A stretch of DNA of 64,000 nt from Daphnia carinata (Eukaryota > Arthropoda > Branchiopoda > Diplostraca > Daphniidae), in contig NC_081333.1 in assembly GCF_022539665.2 (NCBI RefSeq), positions 4,896,971 through 4,960,970 of the forward strand. Direction: 5' to 3'. The notes below the pieces were generated by a model. It was given only the letters and a program-made list of their open reading frames with translations, searched no databases and was not told where the DNA came from. Below are positions 25,474 through 36,400 of the stretch, in pieces. A program made the position numbers and the translations under genes. Positions within the stretch are counted from its first letter, which is position 1. Each line of letters begins with the position of its first letter.

Positions 25474-25815
25474 TCAAGCGCACAACCCGTCGTTGTTTGA
25501 AGTCGACGCTGGTCTAGCGGCTCCTTGTGCGTTAACTGGGAAACCAACATAATTTCCATAGTTACAGACATAGAGCCTAATGTAGGGAAACTCTTCGCCA
25601 AAATTCTGCCGACATCAAAGACAGGATCAGCGTCAACATTAAATTACTACTTAAGACAAGAAAATTTCTTACAGCAGTCGATTGATATATGCATCTCCAC
25701 AGCCTTTAGTACAGGTGGAAGTCCATACAACTTGAATGTAATGGCCGATAAAAGCAGATGGGCTTTATCCACATCATCAGATATTATAAGAATTAACGCT
25801 CCCACAGTAAAAAAT
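25474..25815 (-). pseudogene. CAP-domain pseudogene, last two exons
   Basis: The minus strand resembles exons 6 and 7 of the intact CAP genes. About 25815-25668 corresponds to the CAP1 exon but is diverged, and about 25610-25474 corresponds to the CAP2 exon, with deletions (for example a shortened Tyr-Gly-Pro stretch). The intervening intron is recognisable. The five upstream exons are absent, so this is a 5'-truncated remnant. Confidence 0.7.
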
Positions 25816-26285
25816 ATGCGATTTGGTAAAATTGATGAAACCAAATTGGCATTTCTCTCTGCTTCGAGTTCTTTGATGTCTGTTAACTTGTGCGCAATTC
25901 GATATACAGTACAGCAAAGCTGAACGTCTCCCTGACGGCCATCTAAGAGTTACCGTTGACGCCATCGGGAAAGGGACTTTCAAAAGAAGAGGTCGGAATT
26001 ATCGTTTAATTCGACGGTATTTAATTAGGAATGAAAATTAGCTGATAGGGCGTCAATGTTTTTACGTCAACGTGCAGTTTAACTGTTTAACGAATCGGAG
26101 CCGTCCACACAAAGCTTGTGTTAACAAGGCACTTGCTTGTGCATAGTCTGTCGCCAGAAAATAAAAGCACAGCAATTGCTTTGCTTTATGGTAAGGACCA
26201 TCGCTCACAAATGGAAGTAGTGTTGGCTATACTTTGTCACTTGCACATCGTTAGGGCGAAATAATTTCTTTTGCATCACAATATA

Positions 26286-26813
26286 ATGTCTGTAAATAAC
26301 GAAAGTAAGTGTACTGTAATTTAACTGTGTCAGCACTTGAATCTGCTGTATTGTGCGTCAAAATCGAAAATACACTGCGTCCGAAATTGTACAAACTGTT
26401 TTGTTCGTTTTTCGTTTTTTTTTTGTCTTTTGGTTAACCAAAAGTTATTTTTATTGTAAATAATTAAATTTAGCAATAATAATTTTTTTTCTATTTCAAC
26501 AGAATTCTCGCAGCTAACATATCTGATACCTGGTGATCTTCAAATTACCATATTGCACCAAAATAAATGGCAGCTACGTCACTTGCGCTTAAACATCGGA
26601 ACACAGGACGGCAGGGTTGTTTTTCCAAGGCCCGTTTTTTAGCTTCGTATTGATGAAGCCGAGTGGAAATTTTTGGCTGGCAGTTTTGAACGGATAGCGA
26701 AAACAAATATCTATTTTGAAAGGATAGTGAAGAGAGGTATCTTACGTTTGTCTTTCATTCCGAAGTGCCTTGGAAATAAAGAACGTATTTTAACCTACCT
26801 TCTTTTTCATTGA
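26286..26813 (+). CDS. Two-exon unknown protein with in-frame TAG
   Basis: Exon 1 is ATG at 26286 to 26304 (donor GTAAGT); exon 2 is 26503 (after TTTCAACAG) to TGA at 26811-26813, joined in phase 1. The frame has about 108 sense codons but one TAG at 26640-26642. Both sides look protein-like: KWQLRHLRLNIGTQDGRVVF before, and LRIDEAEWKFLAGSFERIAK after. The beta-rich half followed by an amphipathic helix loosely recalls PC4-type single-strand-binding folds, but I would not assign the family. It is either a pseudogene with one nonsense change or a readthrough candidate. Confidence 0.4.
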
Positions 26814-28220
26814 TTTTAAAAATTAATTGTGTGCTATTTTTCAAATTCCTAGTTTTATCCGCAGAAATGGATGAATTTTACACTTGTGTGAAGTAGAAAG
26901 GACGACAAAAGGTCGGATATCAAATTTATTGATCGCTCTATGCTTGGTTTAATCTATCATCTCTTCATCTCTGCAAGCAGAGTGCAGCAGTTCACGGTGG
27001 ATTTCTGGTGTCAACATATGGTGGTGTGAACAGTGATTAGCTGAAGCAACGCCTCTTTCTGTTCACTATAAGATCCGTTTCGTATCACTGCCAAAACGTC
27101 AACAGCGACTGATGTCGCACAACGGGCATTTCCTTGGAATCGAGCTGAAATCCTCACAAACAACATCCGTACACACACATACACATCATTCACAACAAGA
27201 ATTTTGACTAGATTATTGAAGTAAAAAAAATAATGCAAGCCGTGTAGTTTTAATTGCCAAAATGGGCAATCAATAAAATCCTTGAAGAAGTCCCCAACAT
27301 GTTACATATTAGTGCGTTTACCAGTTGAGTTGTGGCGAGTAGTTTTAAGTAAGATTGTCGTAGGCGCCGTTTTTTGGCTGCGATTATTGGGGCCTTTAAA
27401 ATCAAGAAATTAAATAAAAACACCTTGTGGTTAAAGCACATTTTATGAAAGCAACTAGTAAGACTGAAATACAGTAAAATCTGGTATGCGCGTTGTCTCT
27501 TGTAGCTCCGTACATTTCACAAACAAACTTACGCAGTACCGAACAAATGACGGCAAGCGTGACCGGATGGCACAACCTATGAGACTCCAACTAAATAATT
27601 ATAAATTGCAGTTTTTTCAGTCCAATTGCAATAACCAACGAAGGTTAAGTACCACACTACGAAGCTCTCCGATTTTGGAGCAAAATTGATAGCCAACTCG
27701 TAACTGCTTGTGTCCATAGTTAACTAAGCTGTACAGAGGTTTCTTAGTAACTTATTTGGCAATGAATTCCGGTGGTTTCGTTCCACAACGTTCAGTCCGA
27801 GGTTGTATATTAAGTGCTCGATTTACATCCTTTTCCAAGTTAGACCATTCCTCTTCTGAAACCCTGTTGATAATGTGAATGGCGGGGCAAAGAGGAGTTT
27901 TCACAAAGATGGAAACCCTCCATCATCAGTCGATTCCTAGTACACCATGCTCAGACCACTCAGTTGTATAGTAAAAAAGTTCGATTTGTTCTGATTGTTC
28001 GGCTATATACTTTTTCCCGAAATAAACATGATGGTAAATAAACTTAAAATTATTTAGAAAGTATATTGTAAAAAACAAAGATGAAACGTTGCACCATCGC
28101 ATTTTTCGGAGAGGGAAACGATTCGTGGGTGGGGAACCGACTTGACGACGTCTGCTGTAAACCATGCTAGCACCACTTGATTATCTGGATTCATCGCCTC
28201 TACATTGTGTTTTCTCCAAG
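26814..28220. other. Intergenic region, no gene recognised
   Basis: AT-rich DNA. A short block near 27170-27225 resembles 12590-12645 (ACACATACACA ... AATTTTGACTAG), suggesting a small dispersed repeat. The open frames are unconvincing. Confidence 0.35.
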
Positions 28221-28632
28221 GCATGGCCTACTATAATAAACGGCCAGCAAACGCGCAATACCCCCTGCGCCTAAAACTAAATTGCCAGAGGGGCCTAATA
28301 CCCCAAATCGAATTCCACTTGCCGCAGCTTCATTCCACCCATTCCGATTTCCTCGACTTTTGCCACTGAATGGCAAAGGAGGAGGTTTACTAGTGTCGCG
28401 GTAGCGGAGTAACTACAAATACAGTGGTCTAATAGAACACTCGCTTGCAATGCGGGAGTCTCGAGTTCGAACCTAGAATAAATCTTTCTTTTTTCTCCTT
28501 TCCTAACGTAAACTGGCCACGCGCGGCGCTAGGTTCCACTTTCCACTGTTTTTTCCACTCATTTCAATTCTTTATTAGTTACCAAACAGTGGAAAGTGGA
28601 GCTTGCTGGTCGTTTATTATAGTAGGCCATGC
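28221..28632. mobile_element. MITE with 28-bp TIRs and a tRNA-like core (412 bp)
   Basis: The left TIR 28221-28248 (GCATGGCCTACTATAATAAA...) and right TIR 28605-28632 are reverse complements with one mismatch. The same six bases, TCCAAG, flank both sides (28215-28220 and 28633-28638), as expected for a target duplication. There is no transposase inside. Towards the right is a second palindromic pair built on CCACTTTCCACTG/CAGTGGAAAGTGG. The middle carries a tRNA-like A-box/B-box sequence, annotated separately. A 6-bp duplication would fit a Dada-type element, but superfamily assignment is open. Confidence 0.75.
28422..28473 (+). repeat. tRNA-like (SINE-type) sequence inside the MITE
   Basis: CAGTGGTCTAATAGAACACT resembles a tRNA D-arm/A box, CTCGC-TTGCAAT-GCGGG an anticodon arm, and GAGTTCGAACC a perfect B box. 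Acceptor-stem halves do not pair, so it is not a functional tRNA. It is probably a SINE head or tRNA relic. Confidence 0.55.
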
Positions 28633-29517
28633 TCCAAGGTAAAATAAGGTTTTTGTAAACTTCTTTGGCAAATTCTTTTTCAGTAAAAAATTAGTCTTCA
28701 ATAGAAATGTAGCATACTATCGAAAGCTTTGCTGCTCGCATTTTGTATTGTTATTATTCCTTAAGTTCATGTGGAATACGTTGTCATCTGCTAACTGCAG
28801 GTAGCGTGGTAGATACGAATTCCACATATTTTTTCAAATAAAACAATTCCTTTGTTTAATAATTTTCTGTAAAAAAACTTTTTCGTTCATCGCAATTTAC
28901 AGAATAAAATATGCTGATTCTATATCCAAAAGATAAGCAAAGAAAATTGCCTAAATTATGCTTTGCAAACCTAATTTTTATTTGTTCTACAGATATGAAT
29001 CGCAATGTGAGGGTACCGTATCCTTTGGCGCGCTTCGTCTCGTTGGTGGCTACTACTTGTACGTTGATTTAATATGTTTTTAAGTAATGTTAAATATGAT
29101 GGAAAATTTATCCACTCTCAGGTAAATGATGTATCACTTATTTCATCCTTACCTACATTCTCTGAAGCCATCACTAAGATATCCATGTGTTCGAAATGTA
29201 TTGAAGATTAAAAGATTGTCTTTTTTCCAGGAAATTATGTCTGGAGCAATGTTAGGCGAGACTACGGCATGGAAGGTGTGTGTTGCATGTTACATATGTA
29301 CTAGATGGTTATGGTGATTTGTTATCCATGTCATACAAGATCATGGTGATGTTTTAAGAATGGTAACTTTAAATTTCTGAAATTACTCAGGGATGAAGTG
29401 TTTGGGTTTTCTATGCTTTGGTTGTGATTGAGTTTTATTTTCCAGTTGCTGTTCTTTCATATGATGTGTTTGCTGGTGATTTCTGTTGGCATGGTGGTAA
29501 TTTTATATCTTAACGTT
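28633..29517 (+). other. Candidate orphan exons upstream of Helitron-like DNA
   Basis: Three short pieces have splice borders: 28993-29058 (TTCTACAG before), 29231-29275 (TTTTTTCCAG before, GTGTGTG after; EIMSGAMLGETTAWK) and 29446-29496 (TTTTCCAG before, GTAATT after). The middle one is the most convincing. No family is recognised. The minisatellite-bearing repeat starts just after the third, so a host gene may have been cut off here. Confidence 0.2.
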
Positions 29518-30814
29518 GTGTAAACGGGTGGGCACCGGCACGTAAGCTAACGGCGGGGCGTTTTATTATTATTATTCTAATTAAATTTTAATTAATTGTA
29601 TTTTATTTTATTGGTTTTATTCATTATTTTTATTGGCGGCGTTTTGGCGGGCAGAGAGGGGTTGGAGGGGAACAACGGCGAGTGGTTGGCAAGCAAAGTG
29701 GGTTGACGGGCAGAGGCAAAAAGTGAGTGGACAGGCAACTAAACGGGCTTTTTGACGGGCAGAGACTGCACAATAGATCGGATAAATGCTTTTTTTTAGT
29801 CTACGGGCTTGGCTTAAAACGGGTGTGCGCTACAATAGGTAAGCCGACGGGCAGAGACTGTACGGTGGAAGACGGGTAACTACAGCGGGTTTTTTGGTGG
29901 GCAAAGGGGGTTGATAGGCAGAGCCTATTCGAGAAAAGATGGGCAAAGGGAAAAAATGGGTGGACGGGCAACTACAACTGCCGTTCTCCTGGCTGAGACT
30001 TTGAAGGAAAGACGGGCCAAAGCAAATGAAAAGGTCAATGGGTAACAATTGTATATCGGTCGTTTTGGCAAGCTGCGAGTGGGTCAACGGGAAGCGAGTG
30101 GGTCGACGGGCAGTGAGTGGGTCGTCGGGCAGCGAGGGGGTCGACGAGCATAGAAGAGGTCGACGGGCAGTTAGGGGATCGACGGGCAGTTAGGGGGCCG
30201 ACGGGCAGTGAGAGGGTCGACGGGCAGCGAGTGGGTCGACGAGCAGAGAAGGGGCCGACGGGCAGAGAAGGGGCCGACGGGCAGCGAGTGGGTCGCCGGG
30301 CAGCGCGTGGGTCGACGGGCAGGGAGGGGGAGACGGGCAGCGAGTGGGTCGACCGGCAATAACAGCGGGCTTCTTAGCGGGCAGAAGCAAAAAATGAGTG
30401 GACGGACAACTATAGCGGGGGTTTTGACAGACCGAGACTTCGACGAAAGGGTGGGCAAATGCAAAAAAAAAGGTAGATGTCCCCCAGCAAGCATTTTTGC
30501 GGGCACAATGTGAGTTGACGGGCAGATAGGGGGTCGACGGGCAAAGAGTGGTTTGACGGGCAAAGAGTGGCTTGATGGGCATAGAGGGAGTCGACGGGTA
30601 ACTTTAGCTGGGTTCTTGGCCGGCAGAAAAGTCAGGTGATGGACGGGCAGAAACAGGGAGTGGGTCGGCGGGCAAGAAAGGGAAACTCCTAATTTGTAAT
30701 AGGAATTAGTAGTAGACGGGAAAAACAATAAATGTGGATCGGTTGTCTTAAAAATAGCGTTAATTACGCTAGCGCCACCTATACCCCGGCCCTGGACGGG
30801 CCCAACGTTACTAG
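29518..30814 (+). mobile_element. Helitron-like element A with minisatellite body (5' unclear)
   Basis: The 3' end shows Helitron features: a hairpin GGCCC-TGGAC-GGGCC at 30788-30802 and, eight bases later, terminal CTAG (30811-30814) followed by T. A palindrome AGCGTTAATTACGCT precedes the hairpin. The body is almost entirely G-rich GACGGGCAG-type tandem repeats. No TC-type 5' end was found, so the left boundary is approximate. There is no Rep/helicase, hence non-autonomous. Confidence 0.55.
30060..30360 (+). repeat. 19-bp G-rich minisatellite
   Basis: About fifteen tandem units close to GACGGGCAGCGAGTGGGTC, with scattered substitutions and the unit length mostly kept at 19. Looser versions (GACGGGCA... 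every 20-60 bp) extend over 29640-31540 and resume at 37880-38060. The long open frames on both strands here are a by-product of the repeat period and stop-poor composition. Confidence 0.8.
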
Positions 30815-31544
30815 TCTATACTATATAAAACAACAAGGAAATTTTGGGGAGGAGTTTGTTTGTCTGTCACACTGTGCTTTTGCTGTGATTGGCTGGCGGG
30901 GGGACTACCTGAAAAAGGGTTCAGACCGCCGCCGGCTGAAGTGAATCGGCGTGATGGGGATTTGGAAAACTAGAATGTGGGTGGAAATGTGGACTCACGA
31001 CAATTTTTCAGTCTACGGGCTTTACGTAAAACGGGTGGGCAACAGCACGTAAGCCGACGGGCACGAATAGCGGGTGCGTTAAATATAAAATAAAGAGTGG
31101 CGTGACGGACAAAAACTGTGGGATGGAAGACGGGCAGAGGCAAAGAGTGGGTGGACGGGCAACTAAAATGAACATTTTTGGCTGTACGGGCTAAATGGGA
31201 CGATGAACATATACTGTACGAGGGAAGACGGTCAGAGGCAAAAAGTGTATGAACGGGAAAATAAATCGTGCATTTTGACGGACAGAACTGTGACAGAAGA
31301 CGGGCAAATGCAAACAAAAGGTCGATGCGCCATACAGCATGCGGTTTGGCGGGCCGACGGAGAGACAGAGAGTGGGCCGGCGGGCAGAGAGAGGGTCGAC
31401 GGGCAACAACGGCGGATTTTTTGGCGGGCAAAGGGGGTTGACGGGCAGAGACTCTACGAGGAAAGGCGGACCGAAGCAAAAAGAGTGTGGACGGGCAACT
31501 ATAACGGGCGTTTTGAGGGAAGGAGACTGTGACAAAAGGACGGG

Positions 31545-31775
31545 TGTTGCGAAATGCCCAAATGCAAACGCTTAGCCCTTGAGCGTTTTGTCTTCCTGTT
31601 AGCCGTGTGCTAGTTTGTATCCCTGTTTTTCCTAACCCCCTGTTTTTAACCCCTTTTTTTTGGAGTCGAAATGTGACGAGTCAGCAGAGTGTGACGAGAC
31701 GCTTTGCGAAACGAACGTCGTTAGGCAAGGCCTAAATACAGAGATTTCAACGTGTTCGTTGTTTTGCGTTTCGTT
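31545..31775 (+). repeat. 5' LTR of Ty3/gypsy element (short at its end)
   Basis: Begins TGTTGCGAAATGCCC, preceded by CGGG (31541-31544). It matches the 3' LTR over its 231 bp with one substitution noticed, but stops at ...GCGTTTCGTT, directly against the primer site. The last 19 bp present in the 3' LTR (ending TTTTCCGCAACA) are missing. Confidence 0.9.
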
Positions 31776-31793
31776 TGGTGGCAGCGGTGGGAT
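31776..31793 (+). other. Primer binding site, tRNA-Leu type
   Basis: TGGTGGCAGCGGTGGGAT is exactly complementary to the 3' end of eukaryotic leucine tRNAs of the ...ATCCCACCGCTGCCA-CCA type. It abuts the LTR, as expected for minus-strand priming. The tRNA match is from memory. Confidence 0.8.
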
Positions 31794-32221
31794 CGCAACT
31801 GAGGTAATAATTCCAGTGTCCTGTCTCGCGAGGCCGTGAAGTTTTTCGTTACCGTTCTACGAATTCGTCACGAGGCAATATCGGTGGTTTCGTGAGTCTT
31901 GCGAGTTGTCCGTTGTAAGTCAACGTGGAAATCGCTCGGTGTCGGTCGTGAAATTCGCTGCGGGTCCGTTATACCCGTTTTATCTGATTTGCTGCGCAAT
32001 CGATCAACGTAACGTTGCGAGCACGCGGTTTCCCTCGTTTTAGTCGCATCGTCGTGGAAAGGCATACCTTGCCTTGCGTGGTGTCTTGGGTCGAATCGCC
32101 TCAAATCTACGCCATTCGATATTAGATTGATCAGTGATTTTGCGTAAAGGGACAATCGAACGTGAAAGAAAACAAAAACTTTTGAACACACGTCATCTTA
32201 GTTAGGCTTGGCGAGGTGCGA
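31794..32221 (+). other. Untranslated leader of the gypsy element
   Basis: About 430 bp between primer site and gag ATG without a convincing reading frame. It would hold the packaging region of the genomic RNA. Confidence 0.6.
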
Positions 32222-33421
32222 ATGAGTCGTTCGCGTTGCCGCTGCGGAATAGGGTTTTGTACTAGGTGCGTGTGCGCAAAGGGGCATCAACAGTGCGACG
32301 AAAGTTGTTCGTGCTTCCCTGAGCGTTGTTCGAATAGAAAACTTGAGGAATTCCTAGACGCCGAAGAAGCAGTGGGAGTCGAACTGACCGACATGGATCC
32401 GAATGTCCTGAACGCCGCTTTGGCCGCACTAACGGCCAATCAACAGCAACAACAACAGCAGTTTCAGCTTCAACAACAGCAGATACAACAACAACAGGAA
32501 TTGCTGACGGTCCTAACCAACCGGCTCTTAGCCGTTCCAGCTGCGGCTCCACCCGGCCCTCAACCCCCAATCCAGGCCCCAGCCGCCGTTGTACGTATAA
32601 CGCTCGAAAGCGACGTGAAGTATTCAGGATCAACAGACGAAATACTCCAGGATTGGTTGCAGCTGGTTAATCGGAAGGCTCTGGCGGAAAACTGGGGAGA
32701 CGCTGATAAACGAAGAGCCGCCATTAGCTCACTGTTTGGGAAGGCGCTTACGTGGCACGAAGAAATTGGAACAAACATCCTTCAGTGGGACGACTGGATT
32801 AACGGTCTACGAGGGGCCTTTGAAGTACAACTAACGGAAGGCCAGTGGCAAGTACTGGTGGAAGGGAGAAAACAGCTGCCAAACGAATCCGGATCCGCCT
32901 ATGCAATCGACAAAGTGAAGTTGTGTCGTCGACGGGCTATACCTCTTACTGATGCCGAGTTGATCCCATGCCTAATCCGAGGACTATACCGTGCGGAAAT
33001 GCGGTTAGTCATGATGGGGAATCCACCCGCTTCAATTAACACGTTTCTCACTGAAGTTCGCCGCTTAGAAGATATGAGCGAGCCACTGGCCCACCCCCCT
33101 AGCGTATCACTAACAACTGAGGGAACTACAGGAAACCAGGAAACCAACAACTCGCTATTCCAGGCCGTTGAAGCCCTCACTAACCAGGTAGCTTTCCTAA
33201 ATCGAAGATCCACTCGACCTACGTCGCCTGTACCTGAAAGGCCAGTACCCAAACAAGTAACGTTCGAACGTCGACCTCCTGGCTCGAGGAACGAAGTACA
33301 GTGCTGCAATTGCTCGGGCTATGGCCACATCTCACGTGACTGTCCTCATCCTAATCCGTGTTGGCCCACGTCGACGTCGGGAAACGCATCAGCCGACCCC
33401 TCGGGGCAAGGTCGGCAGTAA
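32222..33421 (+). CDS. gag: Gag protein with N-terminal CXC-like cysteine cluster
   Basis: Structural Gag of the gypsy element, 399 residues from ATG 32222; the frame is open six bases further 5', but that triplet is GTG. Cysteines at 6, 8, 13, 16, 18, 25, 29, 31 and 36, followed by Ser-Asn, fit the spacing of a tesmin/TSO1 CXC motif, which binds DNA in other proteins and is unusual in Gag. A Gln-rich stretch spans about 72-92, probably coiled coil. The middle (about 125-300) resembles gypsy capsid (retrotrans_gag). A CCHC knuckle (C361, C364, H369, C374) lies near the end, preceded by a basic linker. The last 67 nt overlap pol in the -1 frame. Confidence 0.9.
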   Translation: MSRSRCRCGIGFCTRCVCAKGHQQCDESCSCFPERCSNRKLEEFLDAEEAVGVELTDMDPNVLNAALAALTANQQQQQQQFQLQQQQIQQQQELLTVLTNRLLAVPAAAPPGPQPPIQAPAAVVRITLESDVKYSGSTDEILQDWLQLVNRKALAENWGDADKRRAAISSLFGKALTWHEEIGTNILQWDDWINGLRGAFEVQLTEGQWQVLVEGRKQLPNESGSAYAIDKVKLCRRRAIPLTDAELIPCLIRGLYRAEMRLVMMGNPPASINTFLTEVRRLEDMSEPLAHPPSVSLTTEGTTGNQETNNSLFQAVEALTNQVAFLNRRSTRPTSPVPERPVPKQVTFERRPPGSRNEVQCCNCSGYGHISRDCPHPNPCWPTSTSGNASADPSGQGRQ

Positions 33422-36400
33422 ATTTCATTCAAGCCCCCGTAATTAAACCATCGAATGAGAGTCCCATTATCGACGTGGATGTTTTCCGGGTTGGCCCGTT
33501 AAAAGCTATGGTCGATTCGGGAGCAAAGAACAGCGTCATTCGTGCCGATCTTGTTCGCGGGCGGTCGAGCTTCCAAGTTAGAGAGCCTTCTAGCACTTGG
33601 CGAGCAGTAGATTATCAGGTCCTTCCGCTGGCTGGAGAAACAACTCTTATGGTGCGTTTTGACAATGCAGTGACTGAGTTGGGGCAGGTGTTGGTGATGG
33701 AAAACGCAATTTTTCCAATGGTTTTGGGAATGGATTGGATCGCGAAAGCTGAAGCGGTCATTCGTGTTAAGGATGGCGTGGCTATTGTGGAAGTTACGAA
33801 CGATCGGAAGTTAACGGAAAATCTTAGCGGCAATGGCATGGTGAGTGAAGAGATTGGACAGAAGTTAGGCGGGTCGGTGGCAGCTAAATCAGAAGGAAGT
33901 CGTCAAACATCGAGAGCTAATCGGGCTGATTACGGGGGAAACGAGTCGAAACCGATTCCCAACGTGACTAAAAGTGAATGCAGAGAGGCGGTCGACGAAT
34001 TTATGGTTATGGGAGCCCTAGTAGAAGAGGAAGTGGTTGCAGAGGAAGCTCCAACCGAAGAAAAATGCAGCGTCAAGTTGAAGAAAAAGAAGAGCATTTC
34101 GGCGTCGAGCGTACAATTCGTGGAGGCAGTGGCACCTGGGAAACGTGATGGGGTTTGGTTGATTGGAACCGCTAGATCTGTCCGGTCGGGCAAGGAGTGG
34201 GTCACACCAAGTTGTCTCTTGGAAAGCCAGGGAGGGAAGGTGCTCATTCCCGTTATTAATCTCAGTACGGAAGCGTTAGCAGTACGTGGCCCTTGGAGCG
34301 CCTCCCTAGTGTCAACTGATCAAGTGTTCAAGATAAATGGAATAGGACCTCCGGTAGTCGGGTCGCTACAATCTGGGGGCACTTCTAGGGACGGTGAAAA
34401 GTTGGTGCTCAACGAGGCTGAAGTAAACATCAACCCCGATTTAACCGAAGAGGAAAGGGAAGAGCTGATGAATGTAATTAGGCATCACTGGCGATGCTTT
34501 TTACCCAAAAAGGGACTGACGAAGCTAATAGAGCATCGTATAGAAACCGGCACAGCGAGCCCCGTTCATTCGTCACCATACCGGGTGAGTGAAGTCGAAA
34601 GGAAAATTATTCAAAACCAAGTGCAGAAGATGCGTGAAGATGGGGTCGTCACTTTATCACATAGCCCATGGAGCGCGTCGGTCGTCCTGGTAAAAGAGAA
34701 GAATGGGGAAATTCGATTTTGTGTGGATTATCGTCGCCTCAACGCCCTGACCATCAAAGACGTTTACCCACTTCCTAGGATAGAAGATGTGCTGCATCGC
34801 CTCAGCGGGGCTCAATTCTTCACTAGTCTAGACCTAGAGAGTGGGTTTTGGCAGGTTCCAATGGCTAAGGTACACCAAGAAAAGACGGCATTCGTTACCC
34901 CAGACGGGCTATTCGAGTTTCTACGACTTCCTTTCGGGTTGTGTGGCGCACCGCCCACGTTTCAACGTCTTATGGATCGCGTACTAGACGGACTTAAATG
35001 GACAGAGTGTCTCGTTTATATGGACGACATTCTTGTTTTTGGGAGCTACTTACAGGAGCACAACGATCGGCTCCACCGAGTCCTACTAGCCATCGAAAAC
35101 GCCGGCCTAACGTTAAACGCACGCAAATGTGCCTTCGGTACGTCCAACGTGGTGTATTTAGGTCATCGTATCGATAGACGAGGCATCTCTCCCGATACGA
35201 CAAAAGTAGAAGCAGTGCACCATTTTCCCCGTCCTAAAAACTTGACGCAGTTGAGAGCATTCCTAGGGATGGCCTCTTTTTATCGTCGCTTCATTCAAAA
35301 TTTCGCAGCCATCGCCCGGCCCCTCCATAATCTTCTGAAGAAAGGAGCCGACGTTGAACGATACTGGACACAGAGTCACGAAGTAGCAATGTTGGAACTA
35401 AAGGCAAAACTGACCTCCGCGCCCGTACTGGTGAGCGACGACGGGGTATCGAAGATAGAGTTATACACGGACGCTAGCATCAAGGGAATTGGAGCCGTAC
35501 TAATGTTGGCCGGAGAAAAGGGTCTACAACCGGTAACGTTTATCAGTCGGCGCCTCACACCAGCTGAGGAAAAATATCATAGTAACGAACTGGAGTGTCT
35601 AGCTCTCGTTTGGTCGTTGAACAAACTACGGCATCACGTCTATGGACGGCCACTCACGGTAAAAACGGACAGCTCAGTATTGCGGTGGTTGTCGCAAAAG
35701 AAAGACCTGAATGGCCGGCTAGCCCGATGGATCATAACTCTTCAAGAATTCTCTATTAACATCCAACATCTCAGTGGGCCTTCTAACGTCGTAGCTGATG
35801 CCTTATCTCGGGCCCTTGTTGGCGTCGAAGAACTAACCGATCCGGCCGACCGAATATTATGCGGAATTCAAGTGGCAGAATACTCCCCTCGACAACTGGC
35901 TCTCCTACAACACGCCGACCGAGATATAAAGAAGATTGTTCTCTGCCTTCAGGGGTACGGTGACAAATACGGCCCTCAAACGGGAAGCCACGACTTCGTT
36001 TTGTACGAAGGAGTATTGTACAAGAAGAATGTAAAACCAGGTCGTCAACGTCTCTTAGTGGTACCTTCAATCATCCGTCGGGATCTTCTGTTTGCATGTC
36101 ACGATACACCGATCGGCGGCCACCATGGCATAGAGAAAACCTTGGCTAAACTATCTCAGCGATACTGGTGGAAGAACATGAAGAAAAGCGTAGAGGCGTA
36201 TGTGAGTACCTGCGAGTTCTGTCAACCTTTCAAATCTCGGGTAGGATATCCAGTCGGAAAACTATGTCCTATTCCTCCACCTAAAGAAGTGTTTGAAATG
36301 GTAGCAGCAGACCATCTGGGTCCCTTTCAGAAGACAGCAAATGGGAACTATCACGTGATAGTCTGTATCGACTATTTGACCCGATGGATCGAAGTAAAAG

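Noticed and set aside
28422-28473. Functional tRNA gene
   Set aside because: The anticodon arm and B box are present but no acceptor stem can be formed.
30171-30728. Long minus-strand frame (185 codons) and several others in 29.8-31.6 kb
   Set aside because: They follow the 19-bp minisatellite, exist on both strands at once and have Pro/Arg/Cys composition dictated by the repeat.
32216-32221. Gag start six bases upstream
   Set aside because: The triplet at 32216 is GTG; the first ATG in frame is 32222.
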